Notes: generated by a model not told the origin, from the letters alone. 64,000 bases of DNA from an uncultured Eubacteriales bacterium (GCA_900546485.1 URDK01000001.1:58667-122666); one strand, 5' to 3'; shown: positions 25,397-35,320, numbered from the stretch's first letter. Made by a program: numbers and translations.

Positions 25397-27813
25397 AAAC
25401 GCGTTGGCTGCCGCTCCTCCTGCTGTGCCTGATTCTGGCCGGGTGCGGCACGGTGGACACAGGGGGCCGTCTGATCTCCGCGGCGGAGGGCGCCGAGGCA
25501 TACAGCGGGGCCCTCGCCCCCTTCCTCCCCGGGTATTCCCTTCAGACGGCAGAGGATACCCTCTACGCGGAGGTGAGCCGGGGCAGCGCCGTGGCCTGCT
25601 TTGATGTACAGGCCATCCCGGCGCTGGAGCGGGGCATCGGCCGGTATTGGTATCCCCATGTCACGGCCACCGTGATCCTGGCAGTGGACCGCAGCCGGAC
25701 GGACGCCGCCGTCACCGGCTGGAACAGCCTTCGGGACAGCCCGGTCCCCGTGGGCATCAGCAGCAGCTCCGTGATCCGCAATATGCTGGCTCTGGGCGCC
25801 CTGTCCTACGGTCTGGACCGGGAGGCGCCCTCCAAGCGTGACGCTCTGGAGCTGCTGGAACACCTTGGTCAGAACGGAAACTTCCGGCTGGAGGCGCCGG
25901 ACGCCCCCATTCTGATCTGTCTGGACTGCGAGGCTGCCGCGTGGAACCGGAACGGAGGAAATTATGAGATCATCGTGCCGGCAGAGGGCACGCTGTCCTA
26001 CCGTATGGGGCTGCTCTCCGATGTCCCTCTGACGCTGGAGCCGGGGCTGGATGAAACCCTTCTGTCAGCAGGGCTGCCCCTGGCAGACGGAGAGAGACCG
26101 GCTGATTATCCCGATGATTACCGGTCGGCCCGTACCCTGAGCGAGGAGGACTACGGCTGGTTTCTGGAGTTGGCCGGGGACAGCAGCCGGGACCTGCGCC
26201 GGCAGGTGCTCCACACCCGGCGCTATGCCACAGCAGATCTCCGGGAGCATATTTTATCCGCCCTGTTCCTTGCCGCCGCCATCCTGCTGTGGAAGGGGAC
26301 GGTATCCCATCGGATGATCCGCCGGGATGTCCGCAGAGTAGTCGGGGTCATGGGCTGGCTGATGGTGGGATGGCTGCTGCTGCGCCTGTTCAAATATCAG
26401 CTGACAGCAGATGGGCTTCTGTGCCGGATGTGCTGGTACGGCTATTACATCTTTCAGCTTGCCCTTCCGGTAACGCTGCTGTATCTGGCCGTAATCCTGG
26501 ACCATCCGGAGGGTGAGAAAAAGCCGCTGCGCCCTCTGTGGCCGCCTCAGGCCTGCTATGCCCTCTCTGTGCTATTGATACTCACAAACGATCTCCACCA
26601 GCTGGTGTTTCGTTTTGACCCGGCCGGGGACTGGGCCTCAGACTACCGGTACGGTCCGGGATACTGGGGCGTAATGGCTTTATCCCTCCTGTTCCTGGCC
26701 TGCGCAGTCTGGAAGCTGCTCCACAGGGGGCGGTATAGCCCCTACTGGGCCGGCAGGGTGGTTCCGCTGCTGTTCTGCGTGGGATTGCTGGCCTACATCA
26801 CTGCTTACATCAGGCGGGTGCCTCTGGCGTGGGAGAGCGATCTTACCGTGAACATCTGCGTGCTGTCCGCCCTGTTTTTTGAGTCGGCCCTCCACGCGGG
26901 GTTTATCCCGGTCAATCTTCAGTATCAGCGCCTGTTCACCGCCACTCCCATTGGGCTGACGCTGCTGGATGAGCAGGGCCGCACCGTCCTGTCCTCCCGG
27001 GGCGCGCCTCCCGTCTCCCGCTCCATCTGGCGGAGGATCTCCATGGATATGGCCCATCCGCTGCTGCGGGACAGCGACACCCAGCTTCACGCGGTTCCTA
27101 TTCACGGCGGTATGGCGGTATGGCAGGAGGACCTCTCCCAGCTCAACCGGCTGCGCAGAGAGATCCAGGCTGTGCAGGCCCGTCTGGAGGCGGCCAACGC
27201 CCTGCTGCGTGAGGAGGGCGATGTGAAAAAGCGCCTGCTGGCTGCGGAGACAAACCGCACCATGTTTGAACAGCTGGACCGGGACATGGAGCGCCGCATC
27301 CAGACATTGGGACGGCTGATCGAGGCTCTGCCGGAGACCCCCCATCCCCGGGACCTGACCGCCTATATCACTCTTTGCCTGTGCCATATCAAACGCAGAT
27401 GCAATCTGTTTTTCCTGGCACGTCAGGGAGATGGACTGCCCGGAGAGGAATTGAGCATTTATCTGGATGAGCTGGCAGAACTGGCCCGCTATGCAGGACT
27501 GCAGCTGCTCATTCGTTGCGGGCAGCGTGGAGTGCTGGAGATCCGCAGGGCGGCACTGTGCTACGACTTTGCCTTTGAAGCCATATCCTGGACCCTGGGG
27601 GAGAACGCCTCTCCTCTGCTGGGGTATCTGGAGCCGGAGGGCGCCCATCTGGTTTTCCGCTTTATTCCGGGCGGTGATCCCGGACAATGGCGCTTTTCGG
27701 AGGAACTGACGACGGCGGCTGCCGCGCTGGGCGGTCAGATCGCCTGCAAGGATCTGGACGATGCCGTTGGGATCTGCATGACGCTGCCCTTGGGAGGTGA
27801 GTCCTGTGGCTGA
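25393..27813 (+). CDS. Fusion of extracellular binding-protein-like domain, 7TM region and degenerate kinase-like domain
   Basis: The start is ATG 25393, overlapping the previous stop. The 806-residue protein has a lipoprotein-like signal (LILAGC), an extracellular domain (about 25-270) resembling a solute-binding protein, and seven helices (about 287-505). A coiled-coil (about 575-630) and a cytoplasmic domain with CHIKRRCNLFFLA (near 664) follow. The cytoplasmic end resembles a histidine kinase scaffold, but I see no normal phospho-acceptor histidine and no N/G boxes. It probably senses a ligand and controls the true kinase encoded next. Confidence 0.7.
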   Translation: MKTRWLPLLLLCLILAGCGTVDTGGRLISAAEGAEAYSGALAPFLPGYSLQTAEDTLYAEVSRGSAVACFDVQAIPALERGIGRYWYPHVTATVILAVDRSRTDAAVTGWNSLRDSPVPVGISSSSVIRNMLALGALSYGLDREAPSKRDALELLEHLGQNGNFRLEAPDAPILICLDCEAAAWNRNGGNYEIIVPAEGTLSYRMGLLSDVPLTLEPGLDETLLSAGLPLADGERPADYPDDYRSARTLSEEDYGWFLELAGDSSRDLRRQVLHTRRYATADLREHILSALFLAAAILLWKGTVSHRMIRRDVRRVVGVMGWLMVGWLLLRLFKYQLTADGLLCRMCWYGYYIFQLALPVTLLYLAVILDHPEGEKKPLRPLWPPQACYALSVLLILTNDLHQLVFRFDPAGDWASDYRYGPGYWGVMALSLLFLACAVWKLLHRGRYSPYWAGRVVPLLFCVGLLAYITAYIRRVPLAWESDLTVNICVLSALFFESALHAGFIPVNLQYQRLFTATPIGLTLLDEQGRTVLSSRGAPPVSRSIWRRISMDMAHPLLRDSDTQLHAVPIHGGMAVWQEDLSQLNRLRREIQAVQARLEAANALLREEGDVKKRLLAAETNRTMFEQLDRDMERRIQTLGRLIEALPETPHPRDLTAYITLCLCHIKRRCNLFFLARQGDGLPGEELSIYLDELAELARYAGLQLLIRCGQRGVLEIRRAALCYDFAFEAISWTLGENASPLLGYLEPEGAHLVFRFIPGGDPGQWRFSEELTTAAAALGGQIACKDLDDAVGICMTLPLGGESCG

Positions 27814-29236
27814 ATTTTACCGGTTTCCCCATTGGGCGCTGACCACATTGGTGATGGCGGCCGCCCTGTGCATCGTGTTTCAAACAAGGGCCATCTCTTA
27901 CAGCATCCGACGTCTGCCCACCGGCTGGGTGCGCCGGGTGGAAAATGGGATGGAGTGCGCCATCCTCGGGATGCTGTTCCTCTTCGCCGCCCTTCTTGCA
28001 CAGGTGCAGTATGGGCTGTTCTGCGGCTTTTTGGCGCCCAGCGCCTACGGCCTTGTCCGGCAGGCGGTGTTTTTGCTGACTGCGGTGCTGGGAACCACCG
28101 CCGCGGTGGGGATGGAACTGATCTGGCCGTTTTTTGCCGTGGGCGGGGCGGCTGTCCTGCTCCCCCTGACAGAGACGGTCACAGGGCCCGCCTATCCCGT
28201 CTTTTTTCTGATGAGTATGGCGTTCTTTCTGCTGCGCAGCGTACATATCTGCGTGCTGCGCCGGCGGGAGCTCTACACCCAGCTCTCCTCCGTATCCGTC
28301 AAGGAAGCCATTGATACCCTGCATACCGGTCTGCTGTTCTTTCGGCGGTCGGGGGAACTCCTGCTATGCAACCGCAGCATGGAGGAGCTGGCACGGCAGA
28401 TGACGGGGCAGCCGGTACAGGACGGAAGGCTGTTTCAGCGGCTGCTGGAGTGCGGCCCGCTGTGCGGCGGCTGCGCACGGGAAGTTCTGGGTGGACAGCA
28501 GGTGTTTCGCCTCCCCGATTCCTCCGTATGGAGCTTTTCCGCCCATGAGCTCCCCATGGGGCGCCAGACCATGCTTCTGCTGACTGCCGATGATGTCACG
28601 GAGCATTGGGACGCGGTGACCTTTCTTGCCCGGCAAAACCAGGCGCTGGAGCAGCGCGGACAGGAGCTTCGCAGCACCATTGCGCATTTACAGGCCATCT
28701 GTGAAGCGGAGGAGATCGCCCGAAGCAAGGCGAGGGTACATGACCTTTTGGGACAGCGGATCAGCCTGCTGCTCCGGGCGCTGCGGGATGACCGGCAGAT
28801 GGATGAGTCGCTGCTGCTGGACTTTGCCCGCAGCCTTCCCACGGCCCTCCGGGAGGACCGCACACCCAGCCCTGCCCATCGTCTGGAGATGCTGCGGGAG
28901 ACCTTCCAGGGCATGGAGGTGTCGGTGGAGTTCCAGGGCGCACTGCCGGAGGAAGGGGCGGTGGCGGACAGTTTTGCAGAGATCGCCGTGGAATGTGTCA
29001 CCAACGCCGTGCGCCACGGGTATGCCACCCGCATCCAGTTCCACTTTTTCCAGAATGACTGCTGGCGCATGACGGTCACCGACAACGGCATCCCGCCCGC
29101 CGGACCCATCCGGGAGGGCGGCGGCATCGGCGAGATGCGCCGCAGGGTCCGTCAGCTTGGCGGCAGAATGGAGCTCTATACTGTCCCCCGATTCCGAATC
29201 GAACTGTCTGTTCCAAAGGAGGCTGTGGAGAAATGA
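27806..29236 (+). CDS. Multi-pass sensor histidine kinase
   Basis: The start is GTG 27806, 8 nt after GGGAGG. The 476-residue protein has four or five N-terminal helices, a PAS-like segment (DTLHTGLLFFRRSGELLLCN, near 170-190), a coiled coil and a kinase core. The probable phospho-acceptor is His312 in RVHDLLGQR, the N box is ECVTNAVRHGY (near 395) and the Gly-rich lid is GGGIGEMRRRVRQLGG. This is the NarX/DesK-like type that pairs with LuxR-family response regulators. It overlaps both neighbours, and the response regulator follows directly. Confidence 0.85.
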   Translation: MAEFYRFPHWALTTLVMAAALCIVFQTRAISYSIRRLPTGWVRRVENGMECAILGMLFLFAALLAQVQYGLFCGFLAPSAYGLVRQAVFLLTAVLGTTAAVGMELIWPFFAVGGAAVLLPLTETVTGPAYPVFFLMSMAFFLLRSVHICVLRRRELYTQLSSVSVKEAIDTLHTGLLFFRRSGELLLCNRSMEELARQMTGQPVQDGRLFQRLLECGPLCGGCAREVLGGQQVFRLPDSSVWSFSAHELPMGRQTMLLLTADDVTEHWDAVTFLARQNQALEQRGQELRSTIAHLQAICEAEEIARSKARVHDLLGQRISLLLRALRDDRQMDESLLLDFARSLPTALREDRTPSPAHRLEMLRETFQGMEVSVEFQGALPEEGAVADSFAEIAVECVTNAVRHGYATRIQFHFFQNDCWRMTVTDNGIPPAGPIREGGGIGEMRRRVRQLGGRMELYTVPRFRIELSVPKEAVEK

Positions 29237-29850
29237 CAAACGTTCTGATTGTGGAGGATCACGTTTCCATGCGGGAATCGCTGACCACGGCGCTGACGGC
29301 GGCGGGAGATTTTTCTGTGGTGGGCGAAGTGCCCAACGCAGACTATGCTCTGGATTTCTGTAAGCATCTGCATCCGGAACTGGTGCTGATGGATGTCTGC
29401 ACCGAGGGCGGCGCCTCTGGGCTGAAGGCGGTGGAGGCCATCCGCAAAACAGATCCGGAGGTCAAGATCATCGTCATGACCGCCTTTGACGAGATCACCT
29501 ATATCCCCCGGGCCAGGGCCGCCGGGGCCAACGGCTTTGTCTACAAAAGCCGGAGCCTGCACGATTTTCTGGAGGTGGCCCGGACGGTGATGGCGGGGGG
29601 CAGCAGCTTCCCAGAGCCCAGGACCATTCCCATGCCCCAGGGAGAGGCTCCCCTCACCGACCGGGAGATGGAGGTACTCCGGCTGATGTGCAGGCACATG
29701 ACCAACAAAGAGATCGCCCAGGAGCTGTTTATCAGCGAAAACACCGTCAAGTATCACAAGATGAACATGCTGGGCAAGACCGGCTTTTCCAAGGCGGTGG
29801 ATCTGGCCTTCTACATGATCTCCAACGGCTGGATCAATCCCCTGTATTAA
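29233..29850 (+). CDS. NarL/LuxR-family response regulator
   Basis: The 205-residue protein has an intact receiver domain: acidic pocket with Asp9, phosphorylation site Asp54 in VLMDV, Thr83 and Lys105. A LuxR-type HTH follows (about 141-195, with LTDREMEVLRLMCRHMTNKEIAQELF and SENTVKYHKMNMLGK). It overlaps the kinase gene by 4 bp and is surely its partner. NarL-type proteins bind inverted heptamers starting TAC; the palindrome found three times in this block has TACCCGC half-sites, so it is the best candidate binder. Confidence 0.9.
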   Translation: MTNVLIVEDHVSMRESLTTALTAAGDFSVVGEVPNADYALDFCKHLHPELVLMDVCTEGGASGLKAVEAIRKTDPEVKIIVMTAFDEITYIPRARAAGANGFVYKSRSLHDFLEVARTVMAGGSSFPEPRTIPMPQGEAPLTDREMEVLRLMCRHMTNKEIAQELFISENTVKYHKMNMLGKTGFSKAVDLAFYMISNGWINPLY

Positions 29851-29866
29851 AGAATTGCACTTCCTA

Positions 29867-29895
29867 TCCACCGGCTTTGTGCCGGTGGATTTTTT
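29867..29895 (+). terminator. Terminator after the response regulator
   Basis: TCCACCGGC pairs perfectly with GCCGGTGGA around TTTGT and is followed by six T residues. Confidence 0.9.
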
Positions 29896-29910
29896 GTTTC
29901 AGGGAAAAGA

Positions 29911-29955
29911 CTACCCGCAGCGGGTAGGGTGCAAATTCGAAATAAGCTCTACAAT
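29911..29955 (+). promoter_or_regulatory. Palindrome CTACCCGC-A-GCGGGTAG plus -10 TACAAT (copy 2)
   Basis: A perfect 17-bp palindrome (29911-29927) is followed after exactly 22 nt by TACAAT (29950-29955). It sits just after the response-regulator terminator and before the receiver-like gene, and no -35 consensus is seen, so an activator site is likely. Confidence 0.75.
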
Positions 29956-29982
29956 AAATCTGTAATACAGAAGGTATGGGAG

Positions 29983-30369
29983 GTGGGGAGGCTGAAAACT
30001 GTGCTCCTGATTATGCGGCGGGCATCGCTGGCTCAGGGCCTGATGGCGAAAGTGCGGGACGCCCCGGGAATACAGCTGTGCTATGAGCCGGACTATGCCA
30101 ACGCGGATGTGGCCATCCGCAGCCATCTGGCCTCTGGGGCACTGCTGGAGGTCTCCGAGGACGGCGATCACGGCATTGACTTCTGTCTGGCCCTGTGCGC
30201 ATGGCTGCGGGAAGTCACGCCCCACTGCCGGCTCATGCTGATGTGCCCCGAAGGACAGCCGGAGGCTGTGAGCCGCGCCATCGAGGCTAAGCGTAGGGGC
30301 GAGATCGACGACTTTGTGTTTTATGATGTATCTCTGGACTATTTGGCCGCCAGTCTGCAATCCCTTTGA
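29983..30369 (+). CDS. Degenerate receiver-like protein (paralogue of 49530-49910)
   Basis: The protein of about 125-129 residues starts at a GTG, CTG or second GTG between 29983 and 30001; alignment with its paralogue favours the codon before KTVLLI. It has the size and strand pattern of a response-regulator receiver domain and no output domain. The acidic pocket is replaced by MRR, and the usual phospho-acceptor position reads LLEV, so phosphorylation is unlikely. The C-terminus (IDDFVFYDVSLDYLAASL) is nearly the same as in the gene at 49.5 kb. It is the first gene behind palindrome copy 2. Confidence 0.6.
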   Translation: MGRLKTVLLIMRRASLAQGLMAKVRDAPGIQLCYEPDYANADVAIRSHLASGALLEVSEDGDHGIDFCLALCAWLREVTPHCRLMLMCPEGQPEAVSRAIEAKRRGEIDDFVFYDVSLDYLAASLQSL

Positions 30370-30386
30370 GATAGGCAAAGATCATT

Positions 30387-30414
30387 TTGAAATGGGGGGT
30401 ACCCCCCATTTCAA
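30387..30414. repeat. 28-bp perfect palindrome centred on GGTACC
   Basis: The sequence is fully self-complementary about 30400/30401, with a run of six G then TA then six C and AT-rich outer arms. It lies between the receiver-like gene and the SLH gene, with no T-run, so it is not a simple terminator. It touches a second palindrome at 30411-30436. Confidence 0.7.
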
Positions 30415-30436
30415 CGCCTACCGTGGTAGGCGTTGA
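30411..30436. repeat. 26-bp inverted repeat TCAACGCCTACC-GT-GGTAGGCGTTGA
   Basis: Two 12-bp arms with a 2-nt centre overlap the end of the preceding palindrome by 4 bp. It is an operator, transcript-processing stem, or part of a small repeat element upstream of the SLH protein gene. Confidence 0.65.
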
Positions 30437-30610
30437 TCCGGCTCTGGTCGATTCGGTTTTATACACAAAGACGGCCTGGCGACGAACACCAAGAGACAAC
30501 GGAAAAAGTGCTGCGGTTTTAGGGGGCAGAAGGGAGGAAAAAAGAGGCCGCACGCCGAGAAACAATGCGCGGACAATGGGTATCCAATCAAAATAGGAGG
30601 AAGATAGAAC

Positions 30611-33600
30611 ATGAGAAAACGAATTACCAGTTTACTGCTGACGCTGGTGATGCTGCTCTCTCTCGTGCCCGCCATGGGCGTGACGGCGAGCGCGGCGGAC
30701 GATACTTACGGATACGGCAACATCAAGGACTGGAGCGGGTTTAAAAGCTATCTCAGTTCGCCCACTTCAAGAGATCTCACGCTGGAAAATGACATCGATT
30801 ATACGACGGGATATGATGATGATGCGATCATTATAAAGAAAAGCCAAAAACTGGACCTGAACGGCCATAAGATCAGGATCGACGCAAGCAAGCGGGCGGA
30901 GTTTTACAACCTGATCACAATTCGCTCCGGCGAATTCACGCTGTACGACAGCAAGGGCGGCGGCGCGATCGAGGTTGAATTTGCGAGGGACTCCAAGGGG
31001 CACTGCATCATCATGATAAGCCCCGACAGTGCTGGCGCGCCTGCCAAATTCACAATGAACGGCGGCACGCTGACAAGGCTGAATCCGCTGAAATCGGGAG
31101 CCTATGGAAACAACGGCTGCATCAGCGACAACTATTTTGTTCCGTTCAAGGGCGGTGAGCGCCCGCAGATCACGATCAACGGCGGCACGATCAACTGCGC
31201 ATACGATTGGAACAACAGGGAAAGGAACACCATATCGGGGGTTCAGTATATGCCGACGGCGCTGCTGCTGCGCTATTCGCAGCTCACGGTCAACGGCGGC
31301 ACCTTCAACGGCATAGTCTGGACAGATGAGCTGTCATGGAGAGAGGGAGATGCGGAGCCGCGCGTTCTCCTCAACGGCGGCGTGTTCAACTTCCCGTTTG
31401 CGGTGACCGGCCTGCTGAAAAATAAGACGCAGATGGTCATAGACGGGGCGCGCTTCAACGATGGCCTTTATGTTGCCAAAGGCATAAAATTACTCTCTTA
31501 TGAGGGGAACGAGCCGGCGATGCTGATCAAAAGCGGCGTATTCGACGCGTCCGGCCAGAATCTCAAGCTCGATATTCGCAGTGTCACCGCAGACGGATGG
31601 TACACTGCACAGGGCAGGCAGAAGGCGATAAAATATGCTATGAAGCTCTTCCCGAACAGCGCGATAAAGCTGAACGGGAATATCTATACCTCCGAGAACA
31701 TCGGCTCGCGCGTGAAATATGCCGACACGGATGGTTACTACCTGAATCTCAACCTGAAGGGCCCCATCGAGGTCATCCCCAACGCATGGGGCATGAAGTC
31801 CGTCACGCTGGACGGCAACCCCATCAACTACTTCAAGGACTGGAAGGGCACCGTTGAGAATCTGACCAACGACAAAGCGCATACCCTCAAGTTCGAGTGG
31901 TATCCTCTGGCGAGTGATTTGGTAAATGCGGGCTATACCTATCGAACCAAGTGCGAGCATTATATCTCCGGTTCTTCCGCGGTACAGCAGACAGATACCA
32001 TCGATGCCGATAAAACCTCGCATACGATCACCATTGAGAAAGGTGCACACCCCAAGGTCTATTCCTATGATTTGCAGCTGAATCTGGATAAGAACGGCAG
32101 CTCCGTCGGTATCATAAGCAACGAGCATATCGTTAAGCTGGTGGTGAGCGAAGCGGCAGATACCTTCATTTCTACCGTTTCGTTCAACGTGGACAAGGCT
32201 GACGTCGGTGCGCCGGGTGAATTGAGCTTCGAAGCAACGGACAAAAACGGAAAGCCCGTGGCAATCAACCCTGATGTAACGTGGGACCCCACCAACATCA
32301 AAGAGGGCATCAACCATGTCTCCTTTACGATTCCCGCCCCGGATGGCTATACCTTTAGCGGCGAGAACGGCAAGATCACGACCCTGAAGTTCGGCGGCGT
32401 GGATGTCATCGGCTACGTCGATGGCGACGGTGCGCTCAATTACAGCTTCCCCCTGGATGTAGTTCACCGGCATAAGGCAGATCACGTGAGCTATAACGCC
32501 AAGTATCACTGGGAGGCCTGCTCCTGCGGCCAGAAGATGATGAACACCAGCGAAAAGCACAACATGGGCGGTTGGGTCCCGGGCGCTACGCTTCCGAGCG
32601 GCGGCGTGGTAAATACCCGCTCCTGCACCAGTGGCTGCGGCTATACCGAGACCACCATTGACTACTCCGGCGTGAAGCACGTCACCAGCCTTGTGCTGAA
32701 CATGGAAAACTACCCCATGGACGGCATGAGACCGCATAACTTTGTGCATCAGGATGGCGACGAGTCCGTTGCGGATACCGAAATTCCCGGACAATCTTTT
32801 TATAAGCTGACCAAGCGCGATTCGACGATCAAGTACCCGTCCTTCTCTATCGCGACCGGCAATGAAAAGGTCGAGTTGTCCGCAACAAACCCGGAAGCCT
32901 ATGAGGATTCTGCGGAAAATCCCGACTTTGCAAAGTGGACTACGGCAACTGGAACTCTTTGGCTCAGACCGGATACGGGATACACTGATTATGATACGGA
33001 GTTCCAGACCAACGGTAGGTATAAGGCCCATTTGACGCTTGACGCCAAGGAAGGCTATGCGTTCTACGAAGACTTCAAGACCAACCAGGATAACTTCAAG
33101 CTCTACACCGACATGGAAGGCATCACCATCGAACAATACGGTGTCCGGCGGTGGTATTATGACAGCAAGAGACCTTCGTATGATGATCCGAATGTCCCCG
33201 AAGGTTGGGGCTGGTATACTCAGGCGCCTGATGACGATAGCGCCGGTGCCAGCAGGGTTCAGATCACGTTTGTGATCACCGCAAGAAACGAGGGCGAGCT
33301 GAACATCACCCTGCCGGAGCTGAAGGCCGGCGACGATCTCAAGACAACGTGGGCCGATTTTGAAGGTATTGGCGCTGGCAATTTCGTAAAGGACTGTTAC
33401 GGTAGCGAGACAATGGCGTGGTGGGGCGGCCCCAGCTGTGTGATTCACAATAGTGCTGTCACCGGCGAGAGCGTGAGCGTGATCGCGCAGGCCGGACAGA
33501 CCTACAGGCTGACCACCCCTGCTGTGAATGAATACGTTCTGGCACACACCACCATTAAGAATCCGACGGCCGCAACCCGGATTGACGAGAGTCCGGACGG

Positions 33601-35275
33601 CGCGATCACCGTAACCTACAAGCTGCCTGCCGCTGCCGACGATAAGACCGTGAACGGCGCAGCCGTTAGCATCACGCCTCCGGCCTACGGCGTTGCGCCC
33701 GACACCACGGCGACGGTTGCCGGTACTGCTCACTGCACGGCTTCCGCTGTGACGTGGAACCCCACTGATGCAGCATTTGGCGAGAAGATTTATACCGCAA
33801 CCGTTACGCTGACCGCGGATACGGACTATACCTTTGCAAATGATGCGGTATTCACCATCAACGGCCACAAGGCTACCGTTACCAAGAATACGGACGGCAG
33901 CGTGACCCTCAGCTACGCCTTCCCGGCACTGACTGGGCCCCATACGCATACCTATGTCGGTAACTGGATCTTTGCAACGCCTGATACGCATATCCGTTAC
34001 TGCACGGCGAACGACGGTTCTTACGAGGAAGCCCCGCACAACATCCCCAGCTGGACGGATAAGGGCGACGGAAAGACCCACACCGGCACCTGTTCCGATT
34101 GTGTCTATGTAAAGACCGAGAACCACAGCTGGGAAGTCGATCACGAGGTCCCGCCCACTGTGACCGCCGAGGGGACTCGTTATTACAAGTGCTCTGCCTG
34201 CGCAGCCACCAAGACCGAGAGTATCCCCAAACTCATCGAGTACAGCGTTACGGTCAAGGACGATGGCAACGGTACGGCTTCCGCCTCTCCCGCAAAGGCT
34301 GTCGCCGGTACTGAGATCAAGCTGACCGCCAAGGCCGACAGCGGCTATCACTTCAAGGAGTGGAAGGTCGTCACGGGCAGCGTGATTATCACGGACAACA
34401 AGTTCACCATGCCTGACGAGGCTGTCGAGATCAAGGCAATCTTCGAGAAGAACACCTCCACCGGCGGCAGTACCGGCGGTGGTGGAGGCGGTGTCACCAC
34501 CTACGCGATCACCGTGAAGGATTCCAAGAATGGTGACGTGACTGCCAGCCACAAGTCCGCTGCCAAGGGCACCACCGTCACCCTGACGGTCGATCCCGAC
34601 AAGGGCTATGTACTGGATACCCTCACTGTGCTGGACGATAAGGACAAGGAAATCAAGCTGACTGAGAAAAACGGCAAGTATGTCTTTACTATGCCGTCCG
34701 GCAAGGTTACCGTAGCGGGCAGGTTCAAGGTCGAGCAGCCTGCCGGCGAGCATCCCTTCACGGACATTCCCTCCGGCGCTTATTATGAGAACGCTGTGAT
34801 CTGGGCTGCGGACAAGGGCATCACCGGCGGCACCAGCGCCACCACCTTCTCCCCCAACGGCATCTGTACCCGCGCCCAGGCGGTCACCTTCCTGTGGAGG
34901 GCTGCCGGATCTCCCGCCCCCAAGAGCATGAACAGCTTTGCCGATGTCCCCGCGGATGCCTACTATGCCAAAGCGGTGGCCTGGGCCGTTGAGAACGGCA
35001 TCACCAGCGGCACGGGCGGCGGTAAGTTCAGCCCCAACGCTACCTGTACCCGCGCTCAGATCGTCACCTTCCTGTACCGTGCGGCGGGCAGCCCTGCGGT
35101 CAGCGGAGGAAGTGCATTCAGCGATGTAAAGGCCGGCGCTTACTATGCCGACGCGGTCACATGGGCGGCGAACAAGGGCATCACTGGCGGGATCGGCAAT
35201 GGCCTGTTCGGTTCGGATAACAACTGCACCCGCGCCCAGATTGTCACTTTCCTCTATCGGTATATGGAACAATAA
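30611..35275 (+). CDS. Giant SLH-domain surface protein
   Basis: The 1554-residue protein starts after AGGAGG with a signal peptide (about 1-29, cut near ASA). The first third looks like a beta-helix or carbohydrate-type fold, with repeats of the form NGGTxN. Small Cys/His-bearing modules follow (HWEACSCGQKM; YYKCSACAATKTE), then Ig-like/InlB-type repeats (VTVKDDGNGTASASP; ITVKDSKNGDVTASH). Three SLH domains close it (about residue 1379 to the end; each has YYxxAVxWAxxxGIT and CTRAQ). SLH domains bind secondary cell-wall polymers, so this is a wall-anchored adhesin or binding protein. It probably shares the transcript started at copy 2. Confidence 0.85.
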   Translation: MRKRITSLLLTLVMLLSLVPAMGVTASAADDTYGYGNIKDWSGFKSYLSSPTSRDLTLENDIDYTTGYDDDAIIIKKSQKLDLNGHKIRIDASKRAEFYNLITIRSGEFTLYDSKGGGAIEVEFARDSKGHCIIMISPDSAGAPAKFTMNGGTLTRLNPLKSGAYGNNGCISDNYFVPFKGGERPQITINGGTINCAYDWNNRERNTISGVQYMPTALLLRYSQLTVNGGTFNGIVWTDELSWREGDAEPRVLLNGGVFNFPFAVTGLLKNKTQMVIDGARFNDGLYVAKGIKLLSYEGNEPAMLIKSGVFDASGQNLKLDIRSVTADGWYTAQGRQKAIKYAMKLFPNSAIKLNGNIYTSENIGSRVKYADTDGYYLNLNLKGPIEVIPNAWGMKSVTLDGNPINYFKDWKGTVENLTNDKAHTLKFEWYPLASDLVNAGYTYRTKCEHYISGSSAVQQTDTIDADKTSHTITIEKGAHPKVYSYDLQLNLDKNGSSVGIISNEHIVKLVVSEAADTFISTVSFNVDKADVGAPGELSFEATDKNGKPVAINPDVTWDPTNIKEGINHVSFTIPAPDGYTFSGENGKITTLKFGGVDVIGYVDGDGALNYSFPLDVVHRHKADHVSYNAKYHWEACSCGQKMMNTSEKHNMGGWVPGATLPSGGVVNTRSCTSGCGYTETTIDYSGVKHVTSLVLNMENYPMDGMRPHNFVHQDGDESVADTEIPGQSFYKLTKRDSTIKYPSFSIATGNEKVELSATNPEAYEDSAENPDFAKWTTATGTLWLRPDTGYTDYDTEFQTNGRYKAHLTLDAKEGYAFYEDFKTNQDNFKLYTDMEGITIEQYGVRRWYYDSKRPSYDDPNVPEGWGWYTQAPDDDSAGASRVQITFVITARNEGELNITLPELKAGDDLKTTWADFEGIGAGNFVKDCYGSETMAWWGGPSCVIHNSAVTGESVSVIAQAGQTYRLTTPAVNEYVLAHTTIKNPTAATRIDESPDGAITVTYKLPAAADDKTVNGAAVSITPPAYGVAPDTTATVAGTAHCTASAVTWNPTDAAFGEKIYTATVTLTADTDYTFANDAVFTINGHKATVTKNTDGSVTLSYAFPALTGPHTHTYVGNWIFATPDTHIRYCTANDGSYEEAPHNIPSWTDKGDGKTHTGTCSDCVYVKTENHSWEVDHEVPPTVTAEGTRYYKCSACAATKTESIPKLIEYSVTVKDDGNGTASASPAKAVAGTEIKLTAKADSGYHFKEWKVVTGSVIITDNKFTMPDEAVEIKAIFEKNTSTGGSTGGGGGGVTTYAITVKDSKNGDVTASHKSAAKGTTVTLTVDPDKGYVLDTLTVLDDKDKEIKLTEKNGKYVFTMPSGKVTVAGRFKVEQPAGEHPFTDIPSGAYYENAVIWAADKGITGGTSATTFSPNGICTRAQAVTFLWRAAGSPAPKSMNSFADVPADAYYAKAVAWAVENGITSGTGGGKFSPNATCTRAQIVTFLYRAAGSPAVSGGSAFSDVKAGAYYADAVTWAANKGITGGIGNGLFGSDNNCTRAQIVTFLYRYMEQ

Positions 35276-35290
35276 CAGGATATTCTTACC

Positions 35291-35320
35291 AAGCGGAGCG
35301 GTAAATGCCGCTCCGCTTTT
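35291..35320 (+). terminator. Terminator after the SLH protein gene
   Basis: An 11-bp stem (AAGCGGAGCGG / CCGCTCCGCTT) has a short loop and is followed by a T-run. Confidence 0.85.

Noticed and set aside
30419..30600. Possible small gene between the receiver-like and SLH genes
   Set aside because: Frames here have no ribosome site and pass through palindromes; composition is unlike the neighbouring genes.
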